A stretch of DNA of 64,000 nt, taken from assembly GCF_900100955.1 (NCBI RefSeq), contig NZ_FNCC01000006.1:248001-312000 (forward strand), written 5' to 3'. Positions 50,495 to 59,188 of this stretch are shown piece after piece; position 1 is the stretch's first letter, and each line of letters begins with the position of its first letter. This DNA comes from Lentzea fradiae (GTDB lineage: Bacteria; Actinomycetota; Actinomycetes; Mycobacteriales; Pseudonocardiaceae). The position numbers and the translations under genes are program-made. The notes below the pieces were generated by a model that was not told the origin of the DNA, made no database searches, and worked only from the letters and a program-made list of their open reading frames with translations.

Positions 50495-51637
50495 GTGCTG
50501 ATCAACACCGATGGTCTCGTCCGTGCGCGCGGCATCCGCTACGCGAGCGCCTCCCGCTTCGAGAAGCCGGAGCCGGTCGCGTGGGACGGCGTGCGCGACG
50601 CGTCCCGGCGCGGCCCCGCCTGCCCGCAGCCGCCGTCGACGCTCGCGGCGCTCGTCGGCGGCACCGTCGACGGCATGACGTTCGACGAGCACTGCCAGGT
50701 GCTGTCGGTGACCGCGCCCGCCGGGGCGTCCGGGCTGCCGGTGATGGTCTGGTTCCACGGCGGCGCCTACGTGACGGGCAGCGGCGAGGCGGTGAAGTAC
50801 GACGCGTCGCTGCTGGCCGCGGAGGGCGTCGTGGTGGTGAGCGTCAGCTACCGGCTCGGCGTCTTCGGGTACCTGCGCGACAACCTCGGGCTGCTCGACC
50901 AGCTCACCGCGCTGCGGTGGGTGCGGGACAACATCGCCGAGTTCGGCGGCGACCCGTCGAACGTGACGGCGTTCGGGCAGTCCGCCGGTGCCGACGCCGT
51001 GTACGCGTTGCTGCTCACCGACACCGAGGGCCTGTTCCACCGGGCGATCCTGCAAAGCGCGCCGCTGGGCACCCGAGGCGCCGACCGGCCCGCGCTGGCG
51101 GAGGCGTTGCGCGAGGCCATCCCGGTGGACGCCGAGACTCCCGTGGCGGACGTGCTGGCCCTGCAGCAGGCCGCCGTCGCCGAGGTGGGGCCGCGGTTCG
51201 CGCCGTCCGGCGGCATGCCGTTCGCCCCGGAGCTGGACGCGACCGGCCTCGCCTCGGTGGCGCCGCGGGTGGAGCTGCTGGTCGGGCACACCGCCGACGA
51301 CGGCAGCCCGTACTCGCCGGACCCCGAGTACTGGCAGGCCGTGACGGAGCTGGTCTTCGCGGGCCCGTCACGTCAGCTGGCGCAGGACTGGACGGCGGCG
51401 GGCGGACAGGCCGCCACCTACGTCTTCCGCTGGGCGGCCGCCGGAGCCCCCAAAGGGTCGTGCCACTGCATGGAGCTGCCGTTCCTGTTCGACCCGGACG
51501 GCTGGGTGGGCGCGGGCATGCTGGCGGGCGAGGAACCCGACCAGGACCTGGCGAAGACCATGCGCAGCACGTGGGCGGGTTTCGCGCGAAACGGGATGGA
51601 CGCGCTGCCGTCGCGTTCGCTTGAGTTCGGCGGATGA
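50495..51637 (+). CDS. Type-B carboxylesterase
   Basis: A 380-aa alpha/beta-hydrolase, shorter than the usual 500 aa. The oxyanion-hole motif is MVWFHGGAYVTGSGE. The nucleophile elbow is FGQSAGADAVY (serine at about 168). DNIAEFGGDPSNVTAFGQSA is the type-B signature. The acid and histidine of the triad are less certain; His in KGSCHCMELPFLF near 325 fits. It hydrolyses carboxylic esters and has no signal peptide. The GTG start is supported by the -10 hexamer. It overlaps the methyltransferase gene by ATGA, so the two are coupled. Confidence 0.85.
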   Translation: MLINTDGLVRARGIRYASASRFEKPEPVAWDGVRDASRRGPACPQPPSTLAALVGGTVDGMTFDEHCQVLSVTAPAGASGLPVMVWFHGGAYVTGSGEAVKYDASLLAAEGVVVVSVSYRLGVFGYLRDNLGLLDQLTALRWVRDNIAEFGGDPSNVTAFGQSAGADAVYALLLTDTEGLFHRAILQSAPLGTRGADRPALAEALREAIPVDAETPVADVLALQQAAVAEVGPRFAPSGGMPFAPELDATGLASVAPRVELLVGHTADDGSPYSPDPEYWQAVTELVFAGPSRQLAQDWTAAGGQAATYVFRWAAAGAPKGSCHCMELPFLFDPDGWVGAGMLAGEEPDQDLAKTMRSTWAGFARNGMDALPSRSLEFGG

Positions 51638-52395
51638 CCGACCGCGAGCGCCTGCGCACGACCTTCGGCGAGGACGCGGCCCGCTACCACCGGGCCCGTC
51701 CCACCTACCCGCCCGAGCTGTTCACCCGGCTGACCGGCCCGCGCATCCTGGAGATCGGCCCCGGCACCGGCCAAGCCACGCTGCCGCTCACGGCTCTCGG
51801 CGACGTGACGGCGGTCGAGCTGAGCCCCGCGATGGCCGCACTGGCCCGCACGCACGCCCCGGCCGCGCACGTGGTCGTGGCGGACTTCGACGTCTGGCCG
51901 CTGCCACCGGACCCGTTCGACCTCGTCGTGTCCGCGACGGCGTTCCACTGGCTCGACCCGGCCACCCGCATGGCCAGGTGCGCCGCGGCGCTGCGGCCGG
52001 GCGGCTCGCTGGCGGTGATCTCCACGCACCACGTCGCCGGTGGGACCGGGCGGTTCTTCGCCGAGGTGCAGGAGGTCTACGAGCGCTGGGACCCGGACAC
52101 CCCGCCCGGCCTGCGGCTCTCCCCGGCCGAGGAGATCCCCCGCGAGCTCGACGAGAGCGACCTCTTCGAGGAGCCGGAGTTCCACCGCTACGAGTGGGAG
52201 CTGGCCTACGACACGGCGGCGTACGTCGACCTGATCAACACGTACTCCAACCACATCGCGCTGCCCGACCGCGACCGGCTGGTCGCCGGCGTCGCCGAGC
52301 TGATCGACACCCGGTTCGGTGGCAGGATCGTCAAGCGCTACCTGACCCAGCTCGCCCTGGCCCGCCGGTGTGAGCTGCGCGACACCCCCAACTGA
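51634..52395 (+). CDS. Class I SAM-dependent methyltransferase
   Basis: 253 aa. Motif I ILEIGPGTGQATLPLTALG near 38, motif II acidic VTAVELSPAMAALA, motif IV FDLVVSATAFHWLDP near 92, then ALRPGGSLAVIS. This is a methyltransf_11/25-type fold, and the N-terminal FGEDAARYHRARPTYP is typical of a small-molecule methyltransferase subgroup. The substrate is unknown. It is translated from the ATGA overlap with the esterase, hinting that both act on one metabolite. Confidence 0.87.
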   Translation: MTDRERLRTTFGEDAARYHRARPTYPPELFTRLTGPRILEIGPGTGQATLPLTALGDVTAVELSPAMAALARTHAPAAHVVVADFDVWPLPPDPFDLVVSATAFHWLDPATRMARCAAALRPGGSLAVISTHHVAGGTGRFFAEVQEVYERWDPDTPPGLRLSPAEEIPRELDESDLFEEPEFHRYEWELAYDTAAYVDLINTYSNHIALPDRDRLVAGVAELIDTRFGGRIVKRYLTQLALARRCELRDTPN

Positions 52396-52606
52396 GACGC
52401 TCTCCGCCCGCGAAAAGCGTTTCACCGCCGGTCTTCCGTCACGTCGTCGCAGGTCGCGCACCGCCGTGCCGGGCCAGACCTCACCAACCGCAACACGAAG
52501 CGACAACCGGGTGCTCCTCGCCCTACGGGGCGGGTATCACGCCTAGGATGTTCCGCCAAAGGGGCGGGGAGACACGCGAAGCCGTGCCCTGGCACGAGGA
52601 GGTGGC
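52396..52606. other. Intergenic region with promoter for the TetR gene
   Basis: 211 nt. TAGGAT at 52544-52549 is a plausible -10. The transcript would carry a roughly 50-nt leader ending in GAGGAGG before ATG 52607. No operator palindrome is obvious. Confidence 0.4.
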
Positions 52607-53218
52607 ATGGCCGTGTCGACGACGGCGTACAACGAGGGCAGGACCCCCCAGCGGGGCCGCCCTCGCGACGCCAGCAGGGACGACGCATTACGTCAGGCAG
52701 CGCTCGAGGTGATGGCCGAGGTCGGGTACCGCGCGCTCACCATGGACGCCGTGGCGGCCCGCGCGAGGGCGGGCAAGGCGACGATCTACCGGCGGTGGGA
52801 GTCGAAGCTCGACCTGGTGATCGACACCTGCACCCAGCTCGCGACGCAGAACCTGGCGGCGCCGGACACCGGCTCGCTGGCGGGCGACCTGCGCGAGTTC
52901 CTGTCGTCGTTCGCCGCGTTCCTCTCCGGACCGATCGGCAAGGCGGCCCAGGCGCTGGTGGGCGAGCTGCCCCACGAGCCCGAGCTGGCGGCGGCGTTCC
53001 GGGAGACGTTCCTGATCTCGCAGCGCGACGTGCTGCGCGGCATCCTCGACCGGGCCGCCGAACGGGGAGAGCTGAGGGCCGACGCCCCGCGCGGCATGGC
53101 CGTCGAGATCGCGGGCGCCGCCCTCATCTACCGGCTGATGCTGACCGGGGACCCGCTCGACGAGCCGTTCGTGGAGAAGGTCGTCGAGCAGGTGCTCCTG
53201 CCGTTGGTGCACGCGTAG
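52607..53218 (+). CDS. TetR-family regulator
   Basis: 203 aa. An arginine-rich N-terminus (RTPQRGRPRDASRDD) precedes the HTH (LRQAALEVMAEVGYRALTMD, VAARARAGKATIYRRWESK). The TetR_C_11-like ligand domain includes LREFLSSFAAFLSGPIGKAA and GAALIYRLMLTGDPLDEPF. It is closely similar in layout to the TetR at 61079. Its target is unclear because both neighbours are oriented away or converge. A hairpin terminator follows directly. Confidence 0.88.
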   Translation: MAVSTTAYNEGRTPQRGRPRDASRDDALRQAALEVMAEVGYRALTMDAVAARARAGKATIYRRWESKLDLVIDTCTQLATQNLAAPDTGSLAGDLREFLSSFAAFLSGPIGKAAQALVGELPHEPELAAAFRETFLISQRDVLRGILDRAAERGELRADAPRGMAVEIAGAALIYRLMLTGDPLDEPFVEKVVEQVLLPLVHA

Positions 53219-53219
53219 G

Positions 53220-53244
53220 GACCGGCGCGGAACCCGCGCCGGTC
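53220..53244. terminator. Bidirectional hairpin between tetR and DUF3618
   Basis: GACCGGCGCG and CGCGCCGGTC pair over a 5-nt loop. The 3' base overlaps the stop codon of the convergent DUF3618 gene. Confidence 0.7.
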
Positions 53245-53465
53245 TAGCGGAACAGCTTGCGGACCAACGCGAAGCCGACCACGGCACCGACCGCGATCAG
53301 CGTGTACTTGACCTTGGGCTGGCTCAGCACGTCGAGCACGGACGCCTTGCCCTGCTCGACGAGCTTCTGCGGGTTGGCGCGCTCGCTGAGCTCGTCCAGG
53401 GTGGCGGCCAGCGCGGCGCGAGCCTGTTCGATCTCGCGCTGGATGGTGTCGGGGTCGCGAGCCAC
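53244..53465 (-). CDS. DUF3618 membrane-associated small protein
   Basis: 73 aa. The typical DUF3618 head is ARDPDTIQREIEQARAALAA with LDELSERANPQKLVEQGK, then one C-terminal membrane helix (YTLIAVGAVVGFALVRKLF). This actinobacterial family is abundant and uncharacterised and is thought to sit at the cytoplasmic membrane. GTG 53465 has AGGAGG 5 nt upstream. Confidence 0.85.
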   Translation of the reverse strand: MARDPDTIQREIEQARAALAATLDELSERANPQKLVEQGKASVLDVLSQPKVKYTLIAVGAVVGFALVRKLFR

Positions 53466-53573
53466 ATGTCCTCCTAGCAGCGGTTCTGCCGCCAACCGTA
53501 GTGGACGGCACGCGCCGGGGCTTCGCGCGACCCGGGAGAGCGTGCACACGGGGGGCCGATAGGCTTTCCGTGA

Positions 53574-53647
53574 GGGGTCGTAGCCCAATTGGCAGAGGCA
53601 CTGGGTTTAGGTCCCAGCCAGTGGGGGTTCGAGTCCCCCCGACCTCA
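53574..53647 (+). tRNA. tRNA with anticodon UAG (reads CUA, Leu) but class I shape
   Basis: 74 nt with a full cloverleaf: acceptor stem GGGGTCG/CGACCTC with one G-U, a 3-bp D stem, anticodon stem CTGGG/CCCAG with loop TTTAGGT (anticodon 53608-53610), a 5-nt variable loop CCAGT, a T stem of five G-C pairs with loop TTCGAGT, and discriminator A. CCA is not encoded. Bacterial leucine tRNAs normally have a long variable arm (class II), so this short-arm form is unusual. Isotype is by anticodon only. Confidence 0.85.
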
Positions 53648-53959
53648 CGACAGGGCTCTGGTCCGCGTCAGAGCGAAGACCGTCGACCGGCGTCCCGACG
53701 GGCGTGGGGCGAGTTCGGGGCACCGCTCCGGAACTGCCCCACGTCTGCCCCCGCTTCCGCGTCGCGCCCCCGCAGCCGGCGCCACGCTCCCGGCCCAGGT
53801 CCCTTGTGGCCGATCAGCACGCCCGTTCCACCGATCCGGCCGCGTCCTCCGAGGACTGCGCCAGGACCACCCCTTTTACGGTTTCCCGCATCCAAGAGGT
53901 GGGGAACACCCCACCCGAACATCAGGGAAAACCCCACTGTGCCCGCCCATCCCCGTCCG
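53648..53959. other. Intergenic region after the tRNA, no gene identified
   Basis: About 310 nt. A short frame in the same phase as the tRNA continues into it but has no start signal. No att-like repeat of the tRNA 3' end is seen in this window, so there is no sign of an integrated element. Confidence 0.45.
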
Positions 53960-53965
53960 TAGCGT
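53960..53965 (+). promoter_or_regulatory. -10 hexamer TAGCGT, leaderless DedA transcript
   Basis: TAGCGT ends 7 nt before ATG 53973. Confidence 0.55.
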
Positions 53966-53972
53966 CGACCCC

Positions 53973-54587
53973 ATGAACTTGGCCGACTGGGTCACCGACC
54001 TGATGGAGACGGCCGGAGCCCCGGGAGCGGCCCTGGCCATCGCACTCGAGAACCTGTTCCCGCCCCTGCCCAGCGAGGTCTTCCTGCCCCTGGCCGGCTT
54101 CACCGCGGGCCAGGGCAAGATGTCGCTGCTCGACGCCATCCTCTGGACCACAGCCGGTTCGGTGGCGGGCGCCCTGCTCCTCTACTGGGCGGGCGCGCTC
54201 CTGGGCCGGGACCGCGTCCGCCGCCTGGCCGGACGCGTACCGCTGGTCCGAGTGTCCGATGTGGACAAGACGGAGGCGTGGTTCCTGCGCAACGGCTACC
54301 GCGCGGTCTTCTTCGGCCGCATGGTCCCGGTGTTCCGCAGCCTCGTCTCGATCCCGGCCGGCGTGGAACGCATGCGATTAGCCCCGTTCATCGCCTACAC
54401 GGCAGCGGGCAGCCTGCTGTGGAACACAGCGCTGATCCTCGCGGGCTACCTGCTGGGCGACAACTGGCACCTGGTCGAGCAGTACGTCGGCCTGGCGTCG
54501 ACCACCGTCCTGGTGCTGGCCGCGGTGACAGCGGTCATCTTCGTGGCGGTCCGCCTCTCGAAGAGACGCACCACCTCACGCCTGTGA
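53973..54587 (+). CDS. DedA-family membrane protein
   Basis: 204 aa with four to five membrane segments. Family landmarks are ALENLFPPLPSEVFLPLAGF near 27 with the conserved Glu/Pro motif, GSVAGALLLYWAGALLGRD near 63, and the amphipathic FGRMVPVFRSLVSIPAGVERM near 118, with the conserved R-x3-P-x3-R-x3-(S/P)-x-PAG pattern. DedA proteins act as lipid (undecaprenyl phosphate or phospholipid) scramblases/translocases. ATG 53973 is favoured by the -10 hexamer 7 nt upstream over longer frames that run back through the tRNA. Confidence 0.9.
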   Translation: MNLADWVTDLMETAGAPGAALAIALENLFPPLPSEVFLPLAGFTAGQGKMSLLDAILWTTAGSVAGALLLYWAGALLGRDRVRRLAGRVPLVRVSDVDKTEAWFLRNGYRAVFFGRMVPVFRSLVSIPAGVERMRLAPFIAYTAAGSLLWNTALILAGYLLGDNWHLVEQYVGLASTTVLVLAAVTAVIFVAVRLSKRRTTSRL

Positions 54588-54596
54588 GCCCTCGCC

Positions 54597-55685
54597 TCAC
54601 CCGGCCGCGGCCAAGCTCCCGATCTCCAAGTACCCCACCAACTCCCGCACAGCGCTCCGCCCGGCCCGGTTGGCACCGATCGTGCTGGCCGACGGCCCGT
54701 ACCCCACCAGGTGGATCCGCGGATCGGCCACGACCCGCGTGCCGTCCACCTGGATCCCGCCGCCAGGTCCGCGCAACCGCAGCGGTGCCAGGTGGTCGAG
54801 GTCGTGCCGGAACCCGGTGGCCCACAGGATGACGTCGGCGTCGAACCGCTCGGGCTCACCCGTGCCGCTCGCGCCGGAGTCCCACTCCACGCCGGAGGGC
54901 GTGATGCGGGAGAAGATCGGCCGGCGCCGGAGCACGCCGGACTCGATCGCCGCGCGGGTCTCCTCGGTCAGGGCCAGGCCGGTCACGCTGACAACGCTGC
55001 GCGGGATCAGGCCCGCACGAACCCGTTCCTCGACCAAACCGACGACCCAGCGGCCGTAGTCCTCGGTGAACGGGCCTTCCCGCCACACCGGTTCGTGACG
55101 CGTGACCCAGCGCGTCTCCGCAGCGAAAGGAGCCAGTTCCATGAGCAACTGTGTAGCCGACGCGCCACCGCCCACGACCACGACGCGCTTACCGGCGAAC
55201 GCTTCGGGGCCCTGGTAGTCGGCGGTGTGCAGCTGGCGGCCCTGGAACGTCTCCTGGCCGGGGTAGTGCGGCCAGAACGGGCGGCGCCAGGTGCCGGTGG
55301 CGTTGATCAGGCCGCGGGCGGTCCAGACACCGGCGGAGATCTCGACCTTCAGCAGGGGACCGTCGTCGCGAACCCGGGTGACGTTCACCGGGCGCACGAC
55401 CGGCAGGTCGTGCAGCGCCTCGTAGCGCGCGAAGTAGGACGGGATCGCCTCGTTGGCGCGTTCGTCGGGGGCGGGCTGCTCGAACGGCATGCCGGGCAGC
55501 TCGTGGATGCCGTGCACGGTGCGCATGCGCAGGCTCGGCCAGCGGTGCAGCCACGCGCCGCCGGGCGCGTCGTTCGCGTCCAGCACGACGTGGTCCACGC
55601 CGCGACGCCGCAAGAAGTAGGAGGCGGACAGGCCCGCCTGTCCCGCGCCGATCACCACCACGTCCGTCACACCCACGTCCGTCAC
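54597..55685 (-). CDS. NAD(P)-binding FAD-dependent monooxygenase-like protein
   Basis: About 362 aa from GTG 55685. The start is uncertain: GTG 55670 and an upstream ATG 55742 are in frame. FAD motif VVVIGAGQAGLSASYFLRRR; second dinucleotide motif KRVVVVGGGASATQLLMELA; ILWATGFRHDLDHLAPL is the ATG motif of flavin-containing monooxygenase/YUCCA-like enzymes. DANDAPGGAWLHRWPSLRMR is typical of the CzcO-like group. It likely catalyses NADPH-dependent oxygenation of a small substrate. Divergent from the serine-hydrolase gene across a perfect palindrome. Confidence 0.8.
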   Translation of the reverse strand: MTDVGVTDVVVIGAGQAGLSASYFLRRRGVDHVVLDANDAPGGAWLHRWPSLRMRTVHGIHELPGMPFEQPAPDERANEAIPSYFARYEALHDLPVVRPVNVTRVRDDGPLLKVEISAGVWTARGLINATGTWRRPFWPHYPGQETFQGRQLHTADYQGPEAFAGKRVVVVGGGASATQLLMELAPFAAETRWVTRHEPVWREGPFTEDYGRWVVGLVEERVRAGLIPRSVVSVTGLALTEETRAAIESGVLRRRPIFSRITPSGVEWDSGASGTGEPERFDADVILWATGFRHDLDHLAPLRLRGPGGGIQVDGTRVVADPRIHLVGYGPSASTIGANRAGRSAVRELVGYLEIGSLAAAG

Positions 55686-55727
55686 GTCCAGTTCAACGGA
55701 AAGGAGGTAGTGGTCCTTCTCGTGATG

Positions 55728-55741
55728 TGAGCCACGGCTCA
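55728..55741. promoter_or_regulatory. Palindrome in the divergent region
   Basis: TGAGCC-AC-GGCTCA is a perfect 6+2+6 inverted repeat, 21 nt upstream of GTG 55762 and inside the 5' region of the flavoprotein gene. Candidate operator for an unlinked regulator. Confidence 0.4.
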
Positions 55742-55748
55742 TCACCGT

Positions 55749-55754
55749 TAAGTT
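55749..55754 (+). promoter_or_regulatory. -10 hexamer TAAGTT, leaderless start
   Basis: TAAGTT ends 7 nt before GTG 55762. Confidence 0.5.
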
Positions 55755-55761
55755 CCGGAAC

Positions 55762-56592
55762 GTGCACCTTCCGCTCACGACGGCACTGCTGGTCACAACG
55801 GCACTGCTGGCGGCACCGGCCCCGGCGGCAGCCGCCCCGGCCGAGCCCCGGTCCGTGTCCGAGGCCCAGTCCGTGCCCGTGTCCGAAACCCAGTCCGTGT
55901 CCAGGACGACGGCGTCCTATGCCATCTACGACCGGTTCGCGCGCAAGGTGACCGGGCGGGACGTCCACAAGCGGATCCGGTCGGCCTCGCTCGTGAAGAT
56001 CCTGATCGCGATCGAGCAGCTGGAGACGCGGGGTGACGATCCGCGCATCGAGCCGATGCTGCGGGTCAGCGACGACTACTCCGCGAGCGAGCTGTGGGTC
56101 GAGAACGGGTGGGAGCAGGTCGTGGTGCGCACGGCCCGGCGGCTCGGGCTGCGGGACACGCGGCCGCCGGAGAACCGCGGCATGTGGGGCTACACGGCGG
56201 TGAGCGCCCACGACGTCGTGCAGACCTACCGGTACCTGCTGGAGCGGGCGGCGCCGAAGGTCCGGCACACGGTCATGGGGCACCTGCACCGGGCGGAGCG
56301 GTGCGCGTCGGACGGGTTCGACCAGTCGTTCGGGCTGCCGTCCGTCACGTGGCGGCCCGCGTTCAAGCAGGGCTGGTCCGGGTTCGGCGACCCGGTCAGG
56401 CCGTGCGTGGACCGGCCTCGGCCGCGTGTGCGGTGGGAGCTCGACACGACGTCGCCTGCCCTGCACACGTCCGGGACGTGCGGGTTCAGCGTCGTCGCGG
56501 TGTTGACGCTGCACCCGGAGGGCACCAGCTACGAGACGGCGGCGAAACGAGTTACGCGGCTCACGGAAGAAGTCACGAAGTATCGGTGTTGA
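55762..56592 (+). CDS. Secreted beta-lactamase-like serine hydrolase
   Basis: 276 aa. A signal peptide covers residues 1-25 (leucine/threonine core, APAAAA), followed by a short linker rich in Ser/Gln/Val. The SxxK motif is in [15 protein letters not shown] (Ser near 75, Lys three residues later), placing it in the penicillin-binding/serine beta-lactamase fold. A possible second motif is [15 protein letters not shown]; a KTG equivalent is not evident. It is shorter than class A beta-lactamases, and I would not predict antibiotic resistance. The GTG start is supported by the -10 hexamer. The next gene follows after 7 nt. Confidence 0.75.
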   Translation: MHLPLTTALLVTTALLAAPAPAAAAPAEPRSVSEAQSVPVSETQSVSRTTASYAIYDRFARKVTGRDVHKRIRSASLVKILIAIEQLETRGDDPRIEPMLRVSDDYSASELWVENGWEQVVVRTARRLGLRDTRPPENRGMWGYTAVSAHDVVQTYRYLLERAAPKVRHTVMGHLHRAERCASDGFDQSFGLPSVTWRPAFKQGWSGFGDPVRPCVDRPRPRVRWELDTTSPALHTSGTCGFSVVAVLTLHPEGTSYETAAKRVTRLTEEVTKYRC

Positions 56593-56599
56593 TCGATGC

Positions 56600-57628
56600 A
56601 TGAGTCGCCTGAGTGATATCCCGCTGTCCGTTCTCGACCTCGCCCCGATCACGTCGGGGTCGGATGCGACGACCGCGTTGCGGAACTCGCGGGAGCTCGC
56701 TCAGCAGGCCGAACGCCTCGGTTACCACCGGTACTGGTTCGCCGAGCACCACAACATGCCGGGCATCGCGTCCTCCGCGCCCGCCGTGCTGATCGGGCAC
56801 ATCGCGGACGCCACGTCGACGATCCGCGTCGGGTCCGGCGGTGTGATGCTGCCCAACCACGCGCCGCTGGTGGTCGCGGAGCAGTTCGGCATGCTCGAAG
56901 CGCTGCACCCCGGACGCATCGACCTCGGCATCGGCCGCGCGCCGGGCACGGACCAGAAGACCGCGCGGGCGTTGCGGCGCACGGAGGCCGGGCTGTCCGC
57001 GGAGAACTTCCCGCAGGAGCTCACCGACCTGATCAAGTACTTCGAGGGCACCGCCGACCTCAACGCCGTCCCGGCCGCGGGCAACAAGCCGCCGATCTGG
57101 CTGCTGGGCTCGTCCGGCTACAGCGCGCAGGCCGCGGGTCTGCTGGGGCTGCCGTTCGCGTTCGCCCACCACTTCAGCGCGCAGAACACGCTGCCCGCGC
57201 TGGAGCTGTACCGGCGGAACTTCCGCCCGTCCGAGGTGCTCTCCGAGCCCTACGCGATGGTCTGCGCCTCGGTGATCGTGGCGGACACCGACGAGCACGC
57301 GCGCTGGATCGCTGGTCCGGGAGCGCTCTCATTCGTGCGGTTGCGCCAGGGCCGCCCCGGGCCGCTGGAGACGCCGCAGGAGGCGGCGGACTACCCGTAC
57401 ACCGAGATCGACGAGCTCGTGATCGAGGACCGGATGAGCAGCCAGATCATCGGGTCGCCCTCGACGGTCCGCGCCGGGCTCGGCGAGCTGCTGGAGTCGA
57501 CGGCGGCCGACGAGCTCATGGTGACGACGATCGTGCACGGCCATGATGACCGTCTGCGATCGTTCGAGCTGCTGAGCGAGATCGCCGAACGGACGCCCTC
57601 CCTGGGCCGTTCAGCCGCACATACATGA
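56600..57628 (+). CDS. LLM-class flavin-dependent oxidoreductase
   Basis: A 342-aa luciferase-like monooxygenase fold (TIM barrel). Motifs are [40 protein letters not shown] near 40, [20 protein letters not shown] near 75, [17 protein letters not shown] near 105 and [20 protein letters not shown] near 165. This is the FMN- (or F420-) using MsnO8-like group with an NTA/alkane-type core. It should transfer oxygen or hydride to an unknown substrate. It lies 7 nt after the serine-hydrolase gene and may share its transcript. Confidence 0.88.
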   Translation: MSRLSDIPLSVLDLAPITSGSDATTALRNSRELAQQAERLGYHRYWFAEHHNMPGIASSAPAVLIGHIADATSTIRVGSGGVMLPNHAPLVVAEQFGMLEALHPGRIDLGIGRAPGTDQKTARALRRTEAGLSAENFPQELTDLIKYFEGTADLNAVPAAGNKPPIWLLGSSGYSAQAAGLLGLPFAFAHHFSAQNTLPALELYRRNFRPSEVLSEPYAMVCASVIVADTDEHARWIAGPGALSFVRLRQGRPGPLETPQEAADYPYTEIDELVIEDRMSSQIIGSPSTVRAGLGELLESTAADELMVTTIVHGHDDRLRSFELLSEIAERTPSLGRSAAHT

Positions 57629-57964
57629 GTCGCCCAGGCGTGAGCTTCACGTTTTGTACGATACCCACTGCTCTGAACGGGTGATTATCGGCTCCGCTTG
57701 TAGCGCCAGACACACAGTGGGCGATGATCGGTATGAGCGCGCACGCCCCCCGACGCGCTCCCTAGCTTCACCAGGCGGCTGATGCCGCCGGATGGCGTGG
57801 GGCAGGCGTCCATGTGGCGCCGCCCACGCCGCCCATCACGAGTCGGCCACGGCCCGGCACCAGGTCCGCTTCAAGGGCCACTTTCGTTCGCAACTACCCC
57901 TGCGGCACCGTCACAGTTGACGTGAGTCGCACACACCCACCGCCGGGGTGGGAAAGGGGAGTTC
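57629..57964. other. Intergenic region before the lipoprotein gene
   Basis: 336 nt. The first half is AT-richer than its surroundings and contains several TANNNT-like hexamers (near 57656 and 57675), with no clear -35. I find no gene or named element. A GGGAAAGGGG ribosome-binding site ends it. Confidence 0.45.
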
Positions 57965-58492
57965 GTGAAGTTCGCCAAAACGGCCGCGGGCCTGTGCCTG
58001 CTGTTGGCCGTGGCGGGATGTGCGGGCCCCAGTGTCGCCGACGCCCCGAAGGACGACCTCACCGTCGAACAACGCGCCGAGACGCCCAGCGCGTCCAACG
58101 TCGCCCCGTTCGGCACGCAGCGCGTGTGGGCCTCGGGGTTGTCGGTGGTCGTGTCCGCCCCTCGTTCGCTGACACCGTCCGAGACGGCGATCCCTCCGGC
58201 CGGGCGCACAGCGGTCTTCACGATCACCATCTACAACGGCTCGAAGACCCCTTACCGCACGTCCCAGCTGTCCGTGCGCGCGACGGCCGACGACTCCCCC
58301 GCCGCCGAACTGGTGGACTCCGTGCAGGGCCTCGACGGCCTCGACGCGGCCGTGGCGGAGGTCCCGGCGGGCCGCGACACGCAGATCCAGCTGGCCTTCG
58401 CGGTGCCGCAGCAGCCCGTGCGGATACGGCTCACGATCCAGCCGGGCGGCCAGGGGCAGGACGCGCCCACCGTCTACGAGGGCAAGGCGTAG
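57965..58492 (+). CDS. Secreted lipoprotein with an Ig-like (DUF4352-type) domain
   Basis: 175 aa. The lipoprotein signal MKFAKTAAGLCLLLAVAGCA carries lipobox AGC (Cys19). After a linker, residues about 55-165 form a beta-sandwich (RVWASGLSVVVSAPRSLTPS, TAVFTITIYNGSKTPYRTSQ) of the Telomere/DUF4352 type found in many actinobacterial surface lipoproteins. Role unknown. GTG 57965 follows an AAAGGGGA ribosome-binding site. A short hairpin follows the stop. Confidence 0.8.
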   Translation: MKFAKTAAGLCLLLAVAGCAGPSVADAPKDDLTVEQRAETPSASNVAPFGTQRVWASGLSVVVSAPRSLTPSETAIPPAGRTAVFTITIYNGSKTPYRTSQLSVRATADDSPAAELVDSVQGLDGLDAAVAEVPAGRDTQIQLAFAVPQQPVRIRLTIQPGGQGQDAPTVYEGKA

Positions 58493-58506
58493 CTAGGCGG
58501 CAGCCG

Positions 58507-58526
58507 GGCTCGCCGTCCGGCGAGCC
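58507..58526 (+). terminator. Short hairpin after the lipoprotein gene
   Basis: GGCTCGCCG and CGGCGAGCC with a 2-nt loop (an 8-bp stem with 4-nt loop is more realistic); no T-run. Confidence 0.5.
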
Positions 58527-58625
58527 GACTCGCGGCACCTGCGGCGACTCACGACACCAGCCGCGCGGTTCACGCACCAGCGGCGGGCGCCTGCCGAGCG
58601 TCGCCGGCGGCGCGTGACGCACCAC

Positions 58626-58631
58626 TAGTCT
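58626..58631 (+). promoter_or_regulatory. -10 hexamer TAGTCT, leaderless bcp transcript
   Basis: TAGTCT ends 7 nt before ATG 58639. Confidence 0.55.
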
Positions 58632-58638
58632 TCCGGGC

Positions 58639-59106
58639 ATGACCCGTCGTCTCGAACCCGGAGACACCGCGCCCGCGTTCACGCTGCCCGACAGCGAGGG
58701 CAAGCCGGTGTCCCTGTCCGACTACCTCGGCAAGTCCGTCGTCGTGTACTTCTACCCGGCCGCGAGCACGCCGGGCTGCACGAAGCAGGCTTGCGACTTC
58801 CGCGACAACCTCGGCGTTCTCGCCGACTCGGGCTACGAGGTCGTCGGCATCTCGCCCGACAAGCAGGAGAAGCTGGCGAAGTTCCGCGACGCCGAGGGCC
58901 TCACCTTCCCGCTGCTCGGCGACCAGGAGAAGAAGGTCCTCACGGAGTGGGGCGCGTTCGGCGAGAAGCAGAACTACGGCCGCACGGTCCAGGGCGTCAT
59001 CCGCTCGACGTTCCTCGTCGGCCCGGACGGCAAGATCGTCAAGGCGATGTACAACGTCCGCGCCACCGGTCACGTGGCGAAGCTCCTGCGCGAACTGCCC
59101 GCCTGA
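58639..59106 (+). CDS. bcp: Thioredoxin-dependent thiol peroxidase (Bcp/PrxQ)
   Basis: A 155-aa peroxiredoxin of normal length. GDTAPAFTLPDSEGKPVSLS leads to the active site ASTPGCTKQACDFRD, with the peroxidatic Cys (about 45) and a resolving Cys five residues later, the 2-Cys arrangement of Bcp. STFLVGPDGKIVKAMYNV is the family C-terminal strand. It reduces H2O2 and organic peroxides in the cytosol. The start is fixed by a -10 hexamer 7 nt upstream. A strong hairpin follows. Confidence 0.93.
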   Translation: MTRRLEPGDTAPAFTLPDSEGKPVSLSDYLGKSVVVYFYPAASTPGCTKQACDFRDNLGVLADSGYEVVGISPDKQEKLAKFRDAEGLTFPLLGDQEKKVLTEWGAFGEKQNYGRTVQGVIRSTFLVGPDGKIVKAMYNVRATGHVAKLLRELPA

Positions 59107-59140
59107 GTCGCCCGTTCGCGGAAACTTTCGCGTGAAAACA

Positions 59141-59177
59141 GGGGTCGTCGCCGCAGAAGTTGCGGCGGCGACCCCTT
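59141..59177 (+). terminator. Terminator after bcp
   Basis: A 15-bp stem (59141-59155 with 59161-59175, one G-T wobble) and a 5-nt loop, followed by TTCTT. Confidence 0.8.
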
Positions 59178-59188
59178 CTTCGGGTATG

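Noticed and set aside
53608..53610. UAG anticodon considered as an amber suppressor
   Set aside because: Anticodon UAG pairs with codon CUA; an amber suppressor would need CUA as anticodon.
53574..53647. tRNA gene considered as an integration (att) site
   Set aside because: No integrase and no repeat of the tRNA 3' end were found in the window.
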